Positions 37,909 to 47,359 are shown, counted from the first letter of the stretch. The stretch is 64,000 nt of DNA from Ruixingdingia sedimenti (GCF_031432425.1 NZ_JAVKPH010000021.1:1-64000); one strand, 5' to 3'. Program-made: numbers and translations. Notes: generated from the letters alone by a model not told the origin.

Positions 37909-39399
37909 ATGACCGAAAGCGGCAGGACACTGGCGGAACTGGGCCTGACGGCGCGTCCGCCCGCGGCGTCGGGGCTGCGGGTGACGGGGATCGCGGTGGA
38001 CAGCCGCAAGGTGCGCGAAGGCGTCCTGTTCGCCGCGATGCCGGGCAGCCGGATGCATGGCGCGGAATTCACGGATGCGGTGCTGCGCATGGGCGCGGCG
38101 GCGATCCTGACCGATGCCGCAGGGGCGCGGATCGCGGCACCCGCGCTCGCCCGCCATCCCGCGGCCGCGCTGATCGTGGCCGAGGACCCGCGCGAGGCGC
38201 TGGCGCGCGCCGCCGCGCTGTGGTCGGGCGCGCAGCCGGGGGTGATGGTCGCGGTCACGGGGACGAACGGCAAGACCTCGGTCGCGTCCTTCACCCGCCA
38301 GATCTGGACGGTGCTGGGCCATGCGGCGATCAATATCGGCACCACCGGGGTGGAGGGCGCATGGCACGCGCCCTCGCCCCATACCACGCCCGAACCCCTG
38401 ACCCTGCACGCCATGCTGGCAGAGGCGGCGGCGGCCGGCGTCACCCATGCGGCGATGGAGGCGTCGAGCCACGGGCTCGACCAGCGGCGGCTGGATGGCG
38501 TGCGGCTGGTGGCGGCGGGGTTCACCAACCTGACGCAGGACCATCTGGACTATCACCACACGATGGAAGGCTATCTGGCCGCCAAGGCGGGCCTGTTCAC
38601 CCGGGTGCTGCCCGATGACGGCGTGGCGGTGGTGAACCTCGACGACGCCAGGGGCCCCGAGGTCGCCGAAATCTGCCGCCGCCGGGGGCTGCGCGTGCTG
38701 GCGACGGGGCGCGCGGCGGGAGCCGACCTGCGCATCCTCGGCCAGCGGCCCGACGAGACCGGGCAGGAGGTCCGCTTCCAGTGGCAGGGCCAGCCGGTGC
38801 AGGCGCGCATGGGGCTGATCGGCGATTTCCAGGCCGCCAATGTGGCGGTGGCGGCGGGGCTGGCGATCGCCGCGGGCGACGCGCCCGAGGCGGTGTTCGC
38901 CGCGCTGCCCCGGCTGGAAACCGTGTGGGGGCGGATGCAGCTGGTGGCGCGGCGGCGGAACGGGGCGGCGGTCTATGTCGATTACGCCCATACGCCCGAC
39001 GCCATCGCCACGGCGCTGCGGGCCCTGCGCCCGCATGTGATGGGCCGCATCGTCATCGTTTTCGGCGCGGGCGGCGACCGCGACCGGGGCAAGCGGCCGC
39101 TGATGGGGGCGGCTGCGGCGGCGGGGGCGGATGTGCTTTACGTCACCGACGACAACCCGCGGTCCGAGGACCCGGCCGCGATCCGCGCCGCCGTGCTGGA
39201 AGGCTGCCCCGAGGCGAACGAGGTCGGCGACCGGGCAGAGGCGATCCTGCGCGGGGTCGATGCGTTGCAGCCGGGCGATGCGCTGCTGATCGCGGGCAAG
39301 GGGCATGAAAGCGGGCAGGAAATCGGGGGGCAGGTCTATCCCTTCGACGATGCGGAACAGGCAAGCGTGGCGGTGGCCGCGCTGGACGGGATGATCTGA
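37909..39399 (+). CDS. murE: UDP-MurNAc-L-Ala-D-Glu:meso-diaminopimelate ligase
   Basis: A 496-residue cytoplasmic Mur ligase that adds the third residue of the stem peptide. The P-loop GTNGKTS is near residues 119-125. DDNPRSEDP near residue 410 contains the DNPR motif that recognises meso-diaminopimelate, so a Gram-negative type peptide is made. It starts 32 bp after ftsI and its stop shares a base with the murF start. Confidence 0.95.
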   Translation: MTESGRTLAELGLTARPPAASGLRVTGIAVDSRKVREGVLFAAMPGSRMHGAEFTDAVLRMGAAAILTDAAGARIAAPALARHPAAALIVAEDPREALARAAALWSGAQPGVMVAVTGTNGKTSVASFTRQIWTVLGHAAINIGTTGVEGAWHAPSPHTTPEPLTLHAMLAEAAAAGVTHAAMEASSHGLDQRRLDGVRLVAAGFTNLTQDHLDYHHTMEGYLAAKAGLFTRVLPDDGVAVVNLDDARGPEVAEICRRRGLRVLATGRAAGADLRILGQRPDETGQEVRFQWQGQPVQARMGLIGDFQAANVAVAAGLAIAAGDAPEAVFAALPRLETVWGRMQLVARRRNGAAVYVDYAHTPDAIATALRALRPHVMGRIVIVFGAGGDRDRGKRPLMGAAAAAGADVLYVTDDNPRSEDPAAIRAAVLEGCPEANEVGDRAEAILRGVDALQPGDALLIAGKGHESGQEIGGQVYPFDDAEQASVAVAALDGMI

Positions 39400-40841
39400 T
39401 GGACGTGCTCTGGACCTCTGACGACGCCGCCGCCGCGACCGGCGGGCGCGTGACGCGCCCCTGGGCCGCCGCCGGGGTGTCGATCGACACCCGCACGCTG
39501 GCGCCGGGCGACCTTTTCGTGGCGCTGCGGGATGTGCGCGACGGGCATGATTTCGTGGCGCAGGCGCTGGAAAAGGGCGCGGCCGCGGCGCTGGTGTCGC
39601 GCGTGCCCGAGGGCGTGGCGGCGGATGCGCCGCTGTTGCTGGTGGATGACGTGATGGCGGCGCTGACGGCGCTTGGCGCGGCGGGCCGCGCGCGGGCGGC
39701 GGCGCGGGTGGTGGCGGTCACGGGGTCGGTCGGCAAGACCTCGACCAAGGAGATGCTGCGCGCGATCCTTGCCGGGCAGGGCCGGGTGCATGCGGCCGAG
39801 GCCAGCTACAACAACCACTGGGGCGTGCCGCTGACGCTGGCGCGGCTGCCCGCGACGGCGGATTTCGCGGTGATCGAGATCGGCATGAACCACCGGGGCG
39901 AGATCGCGCCGCTGGCGCAGCTTGCCCGCCCCCATGTCGCACTGGTGACGACCGTCGCCCCCGCGCATCTGGAGGCTTTGGGCACCATCGAGGAAATCGC
40001 GGCGGAAAAGGGCGACATCTGCACCGGGCTGGAACCCGGCGGCACCGCGGTGATGCCTGCGGGCCTGCCCGTCAGCCCGATCCTTTTCGCCGCCGCCGCG
40101 GGGGCGCGTCTGGTCAGCTTCGGCGCCGATGCGCGCGCGGACTGGCGGCTCGACTCGCTGCATGTGACCGCGGGTGCGACGGTGGTCGGCGCCACCACGC
40201 CCGCGGGGCCGCTGCTGTTCAAGGTCATGTCCCCGGGCCGTCATTTCGCCGCCAATGCCCTCGGCGCGCTGGCCGCGGCGGTGGCGCTCGGCGCCGATCC
40301 GGCGGTGGCGGCCTGCGATCTGGCGAACTGGGCCCCGCCCCCCGGCCGCGGCACGATCGAGGCGCTGAGCCTCGACCCCGCCGATGACGGCGCGTCCTTC
40401 GACCTGATCGACGACGCCTTCAACGCCAACCCCGCCTCGCTGGCCGCGGCGCTCGACGTGCTGGCCGCCGCCACCCCGCGCGACGGCATCGGCCGCGTGG
40501 CGCGGGGCCGGCGCATCGCCATTCTGGGCGACATGCTGGAACTCGGCCCCGACGAGGCCGCGCTGCACGCCGGCATGGCCCGCCACCCGGCCTTTGCGGC
40601 CATCGCCACCGTCCATTGCGTCGGCCCCCGGATGCGCGCGCTCTGGCAGGCGCTGCCGCCGGGCCAGCGCGGCCAGTGGGTGGGCAGCGCGCCCGAACTG
40701 GCCGCCCGCGCGCGCGGGCTGATCGACGCGGGCGACGTGGTGCTGGTCAAGGGATCGAAAGGATCGAAGGTCAGCCTTGTGGCAGAGGCATTGCGCAAGT
40801 TGGGCCGGCCGGGCACGGCAGGCCGGAAGGGAGACACCTGA
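39399..40841 (+). CDS. murF: UDP-MurNAc-tripeptide:D-Ala-D-Ala ligase
   Basis: A 480-residue Mur ligase that adds D-Ala-D-Ala to complete the UDP-MurNAc-pentapeptide. The P-loop VTGSVGKTSTKEML is near residues 107-120, and SYNNHWGVPLTLARL and the C-terminal VLVKGSKGSKVSLVAEAL are typical of MurF. It overlaps murE and abuts mraY (ATG one base after its stop), as in most dcw clusters. Confidence 0.95.
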   Translation: MDVLWTSDDAAAATGGRVTRPWAAAGVSIDTRTLAPGDLFVALRDVRDGHDFVAQALEKGAAAALVSRVPEGVAADAPLLLVDDVMAALTALGAAGRARAAARVVAVTGSVGKTSTKEMLRAILAGQGRVHAAEASYNNHWGVPLTLARLPATADFAVIEIGMNHRGEIAPLAQLARPHVALVTTVAPAHLEALGTIEEIAAEKGDICTGLEPGGTAVMPAGLPVSPILFAAAAGARLVSFGADARADWRLDSLHVTAGATVVGATTPAGPLLFKVMSPGRHFAANALGALAAAVALGADPAVAACDLANWAPPPGRGTIEALSLDPADDGASFDLIDDAFNANPASLAAALDVLAAATPRDGIGRVARGRRIAILGDMLELGPDEAALHAGMARHPAFAAIATVHCVGPRMRALWQALPPGQRGQWVGSAPELAARARGLIDAGDVVLVKGSKGSKVSLVAEALRKLGRPGTAGRKGDT

Positions 40842-41924
40842 ATGCTGTACGGGCTGGTCCAGTTCTCGGACGGGGGCGATATCTTCAACCTCTTCCGCTA
40901 CATCACCTTCCGCGCCGGGGGGGCGTTCTTCACCGCGCTTTTGTTCGGCTTTCTCTTCGGCCGCCCGCTGATCGCCATGCTGCGGCGCCGGCAGAAGAAG
41001 GGCCAGCCGATCCGCGACGACGGGCCGCAAAGCCACTTTTCCAAGGCCGGCACCCCGACGATGGGGGGCCTCTTGATCCTGTCGGCGCTGACGGTGGCGA
41101 CGCTGCTGTGGGCGCGGCTCGACAATGTCTATGTCTGGGTGGTGCTGGGGGTGACGCTGGCCTTCGGCCTGATCGGCTTTGCCGACGACTATGCCAAGGT
41201 GACGAAGATGAACACCAAGGGCGTGTCGGGCCGGCTGCGCTTCGGCATCGGGCTGGTGATCGCGGCCATCGCCTCCTACGCCGCCGCGCAGACCCACCCC
41301 GAGGCGCTGGCCAACGGCGTCGCGGTGCCGCTGTTCAAGAACCTGATCATCGACCTCGGGATATTCTTCGTGCCCTTCGCGATGGTGGTGATCGTGGGCG
41401 CGGCCAATGCGGTGAACCTGACCGACGGGCTCGACGGGCTGGCGATCATGCCGGTGATGATCGCCTCGGCCACGCTCGGCACCATCGCCTATGTGGTGGG
41501 GAACTTCAACTTTTCCGAATATCTGGGCGTGCATTTCGTGCCCGGCACGGGCGAACTGCTGATCTTCTGTTCCGCGCTGATCGGGGGCGGGCTCGGGTTC
41601 CTGTGGTACAACGCGCCGCCGGCGGCGGTGTTCATGGGCGATACCGGCAGCCTTGCCCTTGGCGGCGCGCTCGGCGCCATCGCGGTCTGCACCAAGCATG
41701 AAATCGTGCTGGCCATCGTCGGCGGCCTTTTCGTGGTCGAGGCGCTGAGCGTGATCATCCAGGTGCTCTACTTCAAGCGCACCGGGCGGCGGGTGTTCCT
41801 GATGGCGCCGATCCACCACCATTTCGAGAAGAAGGGTTGGGCGGAACCGCAGATCGTCATCCGCTTCTGGATCATCTCGCTGATCCTGGCGCTGATCGGG
41901 CTGGCCACGCTGAAGGTGCGATAG
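40842..41924 (+). CDS. mraY: Phospho-N-acetylmuramoyl-pentapeptide transferase
   Basis: A 360-residue membrane enzyme with about ten spans that makes lipid I from UDP-MurNAc-pentapeptide and undecaprenyl phosphate. Conserved loops are KAGTPTMGGLLIL, FADDYAKVTKMNTKG with the Asp-Asp pair, NLTDGLDGLA, FMGDTGSLALGGALG and APIHHHFEKKGW (HHH motif). It sits between murF and murD as expected. Confidence 0.96.
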   Translation: MLYGLVQFSDGGDIFNLFRYITFRAGGAFFTALLFGFLFGRPLIAMLRRRQKKGQPIRDDGPQSHFSKAGTPTMGGLLILSALTVATLLWARLDNVYVWVVLGVTLAFGLIGFADDYAKVTKMNTKGVSGRLRFGIGLVIAAIASYAAAQTHPEALANGVAVPLFKNLIIDLGIFFVPFAMVVIVGAANAVNLTDGLDGLAIMPVMIASATLGTIAYVVGNFNFSEYLGVHFVPGTGELLIFCSALIGGGLGFLWYNAPPAAVFMGDTGSLALGGALGAIAVCTKHEIVLAIVGGLFVVEALSVIIQVLYFKRTGRRVFLMAPIHHHFEKKGWAEPQIVIRFWIISLILALIGLATLKVR

Positions 41925-41981
41925 CTTGCGGGCGGCGGGCCGGCGCGGCATGGTCGCGCCGGGGCAGTCGCGGGGGTGGGC

Positions 41982-43397
41982 ATGATTCCGGTGCGCGGAT
42001 ACGAGGGGCGGCGCGTGGGCGTCCTTGGCCTGGGCCGGTCGGGCCTCAGCACGGCGCGGGCGCTGGCGGCGGGCGGGGCGGACCCCGTGGTCTGGGACGA
42101 CAGCGCCGAGGCCCGCGACCGGGCGGCGGCAGAGGGCTTTGCCCCCGCCGATCCGGGGCGCGATCAGGTGCTGGCGGGGCTGGCGGTGCTGGTGACATCG
42201 CCGGGTATCCCGCATCTCTACCCCGGGCCGCATCCGGTGATCGCGCGCGCGATGGCGATGGGCATCCCGGTGGACAACGACATCGGGCTTTTCTTCCGGT
42301 CCTTCGCCACCGCCGCCTGGGACGGGTTCGACACCGCGCCCCGGGTGGTGGCGGTGACGGGATCGAACGGCAAATCCACCACCACGGCGCTGATCCACCA
42401 CATCCTGACGGAATCGGGGCGGCCCGCGCAGATGGCGGGCAACATCGGCCGCGGGGTGCTGGACCTCGACCCCGCGCGCGACGGTGAGGTGGTGGTGCTG
42501 GAACTGTCCAGCTACCAGACCGAGCTTGCCCGCGCGCTGACGCCGGATGTGGCGGTGTTCACCAACCTTTCGCCCGACCATCTGGACCGGCACGGCGGCA
42601 TCGGCGGCTATTTCGCGGCCAAGCGGCGGCTCTTCGCCGAGGGCGGCCCCGACCGCGCGGTGATCGGCGTGGACGAACCCGAGGGCCGGTTTCTCGCCGG
42701 CCAGCTGGCCGAGGCGCCGGCGGACGACCGGGTGATCCGGGTGTCCTCGGGGCAAAAGCTCGACGGTTTCGGCTGGTCGGTCTTTGCGCGCAAGGGGTTT
42801 CTGGCGGAATGGCGGCGGGGGCGGCAGATGGCGGCGGTGGACCTGCGCGCGATCCCGGGCCTGCCCGGCGCGCACAACCACCAGAACGCCTGCGCCGCCT
42901 GGGCCGCCTGCCGCGCCCTGGGCCTTGCCCCGCGCGAGATCGAGGCGGCATTGGCCAGTTTCGCGGGCCTGCCGCACCGCAGCCAGCTGGTGGGCGAACG
43001 TGGCGGGGTGCGGTTCGTCAACGACAGCAAGGCCACCAATGTCGACAGCGCCGCCAAGGCGTTGCAGGCCTTCCCCCGCATCCGCTGGATCGCCGGGGGA
43101 CTGGGCAAGGACGGCGGCATCGCGGCGCTTGCGCCCCACCTGGGGGCGGTGGTGAAGGCCTATCTGATCGGCCATTCCGCGCGCGACTTCGCGCTGCAAC
43201 TGGGCGCCACGCCGCACGAGATCTGCGAAACGATGGACCGCGCCGTCGCCCGCGCCGCCGCCGAGGCCGAACCGGGCGAGGTGGTGCTGCTGGCCCCCGC
43301 AGCGGCGAGCTTCGACCAGTACCCCAATTTCGAGAAGCGCGGCGAGGATTTCACCGCCCGCGTGCAGGCGCTGCCGGCCGCAGGGCAGGGGGCCTGA
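41982..43397 (+). CDS. murD: UDP-MurNAc-L-Ala:D-Glu ligase
   Basis: A 471-residue Mur ligase that adds D-glutamate. N-terminal GRRVGVLGLGRSGLSTARAL binds the UDP substrate, and the P-loop VTGSNGKSTTTALI is near residues 124-137. ATG 41982 is chosen; a GTG at 41976 is in frame. ftsW, murG and murC, which usually follow, are not here: the gene is followed by a family A repeat and the convergent tldD, so the cluster is split at this point. Confidence 0.95.
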   Translation: MIPVRGYEGRRVGVLGLGRSGLSTARALAAGGADPVVWDDSAEARDRAAAEGFAPADPGRDQVLAGLAVLVTSPGIPHLYPGPHPVIARAMAMGIPVDNDIGLFFRSFATAAWDGFDTAPRVVAVTGSNGKSTTTALIHHILTESGRPAQMAGNIGRGVLDLDPARDGEVVVLELSSYQTELARALTPDVAVFTNLSPDHLDRHGGIGGYFAAKRRLFAEGGPDRAVIGVDEPEGRFLAGQLAEAPADDRVIRVSSGQKLDGFGWSVFARKGFLAEWRRGRQMAAVDLRAIPGLPGAHNHQNACAAWAACRALGLAPREIEAALASFAGLPHRSQLVGERGGVRFVNDSKATNVDSAAKALQAFPRIRWIAGGLGKDGGIAALAPHLGAVVKAYLIGHSARDFALQLGATPHEICETMDRAVARAAAEAEPGEVVLLAPAAASFDQYPNFEKRGEDFTARVQALPAAGQGA

Positions 43398-43439
43398 GCG
43401 CGGGCCCGGTGGTTCCGGCAGGGCCGGGGGGCCAGCCCC

Positions 43440-43634
43440 CCGGACCCCCCGGAGTATTTGGGAAAAGATGAAGCAGAATCCGCGCCGTTCGGGGCAGGGC
43501 GGGTGCCTTCAGGGCTGGCCCCGATATCCCCGCCGGAGGCTGCTGCGCTTTCCACAGGCACTGCCGGGCGCCAGAGGCATGCCCCTTTCATTTTCTGTCC
43601 CTAAATATCCCGGGGTCCGGGGCAGCGCCCCGGC
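43440..43634. repeat. Family A intergenic repeat, copy 3
   Basis: It lies between the convergent murD and tldD genes. Left arm CCGGAGTATTTGGGAAAAGA then TGAAGC; right arm TTTCATTTTCTGTCCCTAAA then TATCCCGGGGTCCGGGG, mirroring the left CCCCCCGGACCCCCCGG. The centre is about 105 bp of unrelated GC-rich sequence. It probably ends transcription from both sides. Confidence 0.65.
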
Positions 43635-43666
43635 GCCGCCCTGTCCGTATCCCTGCCGGGCGGCGT

Positions 43667-45088
43667 TCAGGCCGCCGATCCCCCCACCGTCAGCCCGCCG
43701 ATCAGCAAGGTCGGCTGGCCCACGCCCACCGGCACCCATTGCCCGGCCTTGCCGCAGTTGCCCATCCCCGGGTCCAGCGCCATGTCGGTGCCGATGGCGC
43801 GGATGTGGCGCAGGGCGGTGGCGCCGTCGCCGATCAGGGTGGCGCCTTTCAGCGGTTCCTCCACCCTTCCGTTGCGGACCCGATAGGCCTCGGTGCAGGA
43901 GAACACGAACTTGCCGTTGGTGATGTCCACCTGCCCGCCGCCGAAGCCCACGGCCCAGATGCCGTCCCGCATCCCGGCGACGATCCCCGCCGGGTCGTCC
44001 TTGCCCGCCAGCATGTAGGTGTTCGTCATCCGCGGCATCGGGATATGGGCATGGCTTTCGCGCCGGCCGTTGCCGGTGGGGGCCACGCCCATCAGGCGGG
44101 CATTCTGGCGGTCCTGCATGTAGCCGACCAGAATTCCGTCCTCGATCAGCACGTTGCGGGCCGAAGGCGTGCCCTCGTCGTCGATGCTGATCGAGCCGCG
44201 GCGGTCGGGGATGGTGCCGTCGTCCAGCACCGTGACCCCGGGGGCTGCGACCCTTTGTCCCATCAGCCCGGCGAAGGCCGAGGTCTTCTTGCGGTTGAAA
44301 TCGCCCTCCAGCCCGTGGCCCACCGCCTCGTGCAGCAGGATCCCCGGCCAGCCGGGGCCGAGCGCCACGTCCAGCACCCCGGCGGGTGCTGCCACGGCGT
44401 CGAGGTTGACGGCGGCGATGCGCAGGGCCTCGCGCACCACGCCTTCCCAGTGGCCGCGGTCCATCAGGCCCGCCAGTCCGTACCGCCCGCCGCCCCCCGC
44501 GCTGCCGGTTTCGCGCCGGCCGGCGCGTTCGACGATGACCGCGACGTTAAGCCGCGCCATCGGGCGCACGTCGGCCAGGCGGATGCCTTCGGGGCGCAGG
44601 ATCTCGATTTCCTGATGCGTGGCCGACAGGCTCGCCGTCACCTGCACCACGCGCGGGTCGAGCGCGCGGGCGAAGGCGTCGATTTCCCGCAGGAGGTCGA
44701 TCCTGGCGGCGAAGGCCGCATCGGCAAGCGGATCGGCGTCGGAATAGAGCCGGCGGTTCGTGCCCGCGGGCGGGGGGGCCAGAACGCCGCCGCCAGCACC
44801 CACCGCAAGCCGCGCGGTTTCGGCCGCGCGGCGCAGCGAAGCCTCTGATATCTCTGTGGAATGCGCATAGCCCGCAACCTCGCCCCGCACCGCGCGCAGG
44901 CCGAAGCCCTCGGAGGCGTCATAGCTCGCCGTGCGGATGCGCCCGTCGTCGAGCACCAGCACCTCGGACCGGCGGCGTTCGAGGAAGATTTCCCCGTCGT
45001 CCGCCCCCGCCACGGCATCGCGCAGGATGGTCAGCGCGGCGGTCTCGTCCAGCAGGGTCTCGAAGGGGCGGAAACGGTCGTCGCGCAT
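43667..45088 (-). CDS. tldD: Metalloprotease TldD
   Basis: A 473-residue zinc metalloprotease of the TldD/PmbA family; with TldE it trims peptides and degrades unfolded or modified proteins in the cytoplasm. The HExxxH metal site is in LLHEAVGHGLEGDFNRK, and the TldD-type C-terminus (GMGNCGKAGQWVPVGVGQPT) is present. ATG 45088 has GGAAGGAACCCCC upstream; ATG 45109 overlaps the FNR box and is less likely. It is divergent from coxB with a shared 171-bp gap. Confidence 0.92.
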   Translation of the reverse strand: MRDDRFRPFETLLDETAALTILRDAVAGADDGEIFLERRRSEVLVLDDGRIRTASYDASEGFGLRAVRGEVAGYAHSTEISEASLRRAAETARLAVGAGGGVLAPPPAGTNRRLYSDADPLADAAFAARIDLLREIDAFARALDPRVVQVTASLSATHQEIEILRPEGIRLADVRPMARLNVAVIVERAGRRETGSAGGGGRYGLAGLMDRGHWEGVVREALRIAAVNLDAVAAPAGVLDVALGPGWPGILLHEAVGHGLEGDFNRKKTSAFAGLMGQRVAAPGVTVLDDGTIPDRRGSISIDDEGTPSARNVLIEDGILVGYMQDRQNARLMGVAPTGNGRRESHAHIPMPRMTNTYMLAGKDDPAGIVAGMRDGIWAVGFGGGQVDITNGKFVFSCTEAYRVRNGRVEEPLKGATLIGDGATALRHIRAIGTDMALDPGMGNCGKAGQWVPVGVGQPTLLIGGLTVGGSAA

Positions 45089-45108
45089 GGGGGTTCCTTC
45101 CGAAGTCA

Positions 45109-45122
45109 TTGATGCAGATCAA
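45109..45122. promoter_or_regulatory. FNR box in the tldD-coxB gap
   Basis: TTGATGCAGATCAA is a perfect FNR/FnrL site (TTGAT-N4-ATCAA). Its first half is also the -35 (TTGATG) of a putative coxB promoter whose -10 (TTATGC) lies 17 bp further on, so a bound FNR would block RNA polymerase. It is 21 bp before the tldD start and 137 bp before coxB. Confidence 0.75.
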
Positions 45123-45137
45123 ACAGCGCGCTTATGC
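45109..45137 (+). promoter_or_regulatory. Putative sigma-70 promoter of the cox operon
   Basis: TTGATG (45109-45114), a 17-bp spacer, TTATGC (45132-45137). Spacing is optimal and the -35 good; the -10 is a modest match. The 5' leader would be about 115 nt. Other promoters closer to coxB cannot be excluded. Confidence 0.45.
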
Positions 45138-45259
45138 CGCGATGGTTTTGCTTGTGGGCGCGGTGACAATATGGTTCTACCTGAGGCGGGAACAACGGGA
45201 TTCTTCCCCAAGCGGCGCGATATGCCGCAAACGACACGGGAACCGCACGGGATAAGATC

Positions 45260-46168
45260 ATGCGACTTTGGACACCTCTTCAGGGCTATGCCACCCTCGC
45301 ACTGGCAGCTGGCTCGTTCCTCGGCTCGGCCGCCGCCGCCCAGGAACTGACGGTGATCGGCCGTCCCACCGACCGCGCGATGGGCTTTCAGCCCGCGGCG
45401 ACCGAACTGGCGCACGATCTGCACTGGCTCGACGGGATGGTCCTGTGGATCATCACCGCGATCGTGATCTTCGTCACCGCCCTGCTGGTGGTGGTGATGC
45501 TGCGCTACAACCGGCGCGCGAACCCCACGCCGGCGCGGTTCAGCCACAACACGCCGCTGGAAATCGCCTGGACGCTGGTGCCGATCCTGATCCTGATCTT
45601 CATCGGCGCCTATTCGCTGCCGGTGCTGTTCAAGCAGCAGGAAATCCCCGTTGCCGACATCACCATCAAGGCGACCGGCAAGCAGTGGTACTGGAGCTAC
45701 GAATATTCCGACCACGAGTTCGAGTTCGACAGCTACATGATCGGCGCCCCGGCCACCGGCGGCGATTTCACCCTGACCGCCGAGGTCGAGGCGCAACTGG
45801 TCGAAGCGGGCTACAGCCGCGAGGATTTCCTGCTGGCCGCCGACAATGCGATGGTCGTGCCGGTGAACAAGGTCGTCGTGGTCAACGTCACCGCCGCCGA
45901 CGTGATCCATTCCTGGGCCGTGCCCGCCTTCGGGGTGAAGCAGGACGGCGTGCCCGGGCGTCTGGCGCAGCTGTGGTTCAGCGCCGACAAGGAAGGCGTC
46001 TATTTCGGCCAGTGTTCCGAACTTTGCGGGGTGGCGCATTCCTACATGCCGATCACCGTCAAGGTGGTGAGCGAGGCGGAATATGCCCGCTGGCTGGAAG
46101 GCGCCGTCGCGGAATTCGCGGGCGACCCGTCGACGCTGCGCGCGGTCAAAGTGGCCGCGGCGGAGTAA
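45260..46168 (+). CDS. coxB: Cytochrome c oxidase (aa3-type) subunit II
   Basis: A 302-residue subunit that receives electrons from cytochrome c at the binuclear CuA centre. A signal peptide (about 1-27, ending AAAAQE) precedes two membrane spans (near residues 55-78 and 98-120) and a periplasmic cupredoxin domain. CuA ligands are visible in VIHSWAVPAFG and GQCSELCGVAHSYM, and the aromatic electron-entry patch in KQWYWSYEY. It heads the operon coxB-ctaB-small gene-ctaG-coxC-surf1. The FNR box upstream suggests repression in low oxygen. Subunit I is not in the window. Confidence 0.96.
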   Translation: MRLWTPLQGYATLALAAGSFLGSAAAAQELTVIGRPTDRAMGFQPAATELAHDLHWLDGMVLWIITAIVIFVTALLVVVMLRYNRRANPTPARFSHNTPLEIAWTLVPILILIFIGAYSLPVLFKQQEIPVADITIKATGKQWYWSYEYSDHEFEFDSYMIGAPATGGDFTLTAEVEAQLVEAGYSREDFLLAADNAMVVPVNKVVVVNVTAADVIHSWAVPAFGVKQDGVPGRLAQLWFSADKEGVYFGQCSELCGVAHSYMPITVKVVSEAEYARWLEGAVAEFAGDPSTLRAVKVAAAE

Positions 46169-46223
46169 GTCGCGCAACAGGCAGGGCCGCGCGCGACGTG
46201 CGGCCCCACCCGAGGAAATACCG

Positions 46224-47171
46224 ATGACCGATGTCCGTACCCACCAGATCGACAGCCCCGCCCTTTCGCCGGAGGCGGGCTTCGGCGACTATGTGGCGCT
46301 GCTCAAGCCGCGGGTCATGTCGCTGGTGGTGTTCACCGCGCTGGTCGGGCTTCTGGTGGCGCCGGTGCCGGTGCATCCGTTCGTGGGGCTGACCTCGGTC
46401 CTGTTCATCGCGCTCGGGGCGGGGGCTTCAGGGGCGCTGAACATGTGGTACGACGCCGATATCGACCGCGTGATGCGCCGCACCCGCGGCCGCCCCGTGC
46501 CCGCCGGCAAGGTCGCGCCGCAAGAGGCGCTGGCGGTCGGGCTGGGCCTGTCGGGGATCGCGGTGGTGATGCTGGGGCTGGCGGCGAACTGGTTCGCGGC
46601 GGGGTTCCTAGCCTTCACCATCTTCTTCTACGCCGTCGTCTACACGATCTGGCTGAAGCGCGCGACGCCGCAGAACATCGTCATCGGCGGCGCCGCGGGG
46701 GCCTTTCCGCCGATGATCGGCTGGGCCTGCGCGACCGGGGGGATCTCGGTGGAAAGCGTGGCGATGTTCCTGCTGATCTTCATGTGGACGCCGCCGCATT
46801 TCTGGGCGCTGGCGCTGTTCATGAAGGGCGATTACGAAAACGCCGGCGTGCCGATGCTGACCGTGACCCATGGGCGCCGCGCGACGCGGGCGCATATCCT
46901 GGTCTATTCGGTGCTGCTGGCCCCGGTGTCCGTCGGCGCGGCGCTGACGGGGATCGGCGGGCCGGTGGCGCTGGCCGCGGCGGTGGTGCTGAACGTGCTG
47001 TTCGTCGTCGGCGCGCTGCGCATCTGGCGGCGGGACGAGGTGCAGGCCGCGGCCGATGCCTATGCGGTGGAAAAGCGGTTCTTCCGCTTCTCGCTCGCCT
47101 ATCTCTTTCTCTGCTTCGTGTCCTTCCTGGCCGAGGCGGCGCTGAAATCCTGGGGCCTCGGGGGGTGGTGA
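46224..47171 (+). CDS. ctaB: Protoheme IX farnesyltransferase (heme O synthase)
   Basis: A 315-residue membrane prenyltransferase of the UbiA superfamily that converts heme B to heme O, the precursor of heme A for the oxidase. The first Asp-rich motif NMWYDADIDRVMRRTRGRP is near residues 73-91 and a second conserved loop at YENAGVPMLTVTHGRRATRA. About eight spans are visible. GAGGAAATACCG is its ribosome binding site. It overlaps the next small gene by one base. Confidence 0.95.
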   Translation: MTDVRTHQIDSPALSPEAGFGDYVALLKPRVMSLVVFTALVGLLVAPVPVHPFVGLTSVLFIALGAGASGALNMWYDADIDRVMRRTRGRPVPAGKVAPQEALAVGLGLSGIAVVMLGLAANWFAAGFLAFTIFFYAVVYTIWLKRATPQNIVIGGAAGAFPPMIGWACATGGISVESVAMFLLIFMWTPPHFWALALFMKGDYENAGVPMLTVTHGRRATRAHILVYSVLLAPVSVGAALTGIGGPVALAAAVVLNVLFVVGALRIWRRDEVQAAADAYAVEKRFFRFSLAYLFLCFVSFLAEAALKSWGLGGW

Positions 47172-47359
47172 TGTCGTTTCGTCCAGATCATGAACTGCAC
47201 CGGCGCCGGATGGGGCGCAACCTCGGGATCGGCCTCGTGCTGGTCGTGTTCGTGGGGCTGGTGTTCGGCCTGACGATCGCCAAGATTTCGGGCGGCGGCC
47301 AGATCAGCGGTTTCGACCATAGCGTGCGCCCCGAACTCGTGCCGGAGGAAACGCAATGA
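47171..47359 (+). CDS. Small single-span membrane protein of the cox operon
   Basis: A 62-residue protein: a charged N-terminus (RPDHELHRRRMGRN), one membrane span (LGIGLVLVVFVGLVFGLTIA) and a short periplasmic tail. A gene of this size and type lies between ctaB and ctaG in many Rhodobacteraceae. It overlaps both neighbours (1 and 4 bp), so it is surely translated with them. A role in oxidase assembly or as a small subunit is likely from position only. Confidence 0.75.
   Translation: MSFRPDHELHRRRMGRNLGIGLVLVVFVGLVFGLTIAKISGGGQISGFDHSVRPELVPEETQ

Noticed and set aside
39336..43217. A 1293-codon open frame on the minus strand across the mur genes
   Set aside because: It is a shadow of murF, mraY and murD in very GC-rich DNA; the translation is low-complexity Arg/His/Gly/Gln and has no domain, while the plus-strand genes are certain.
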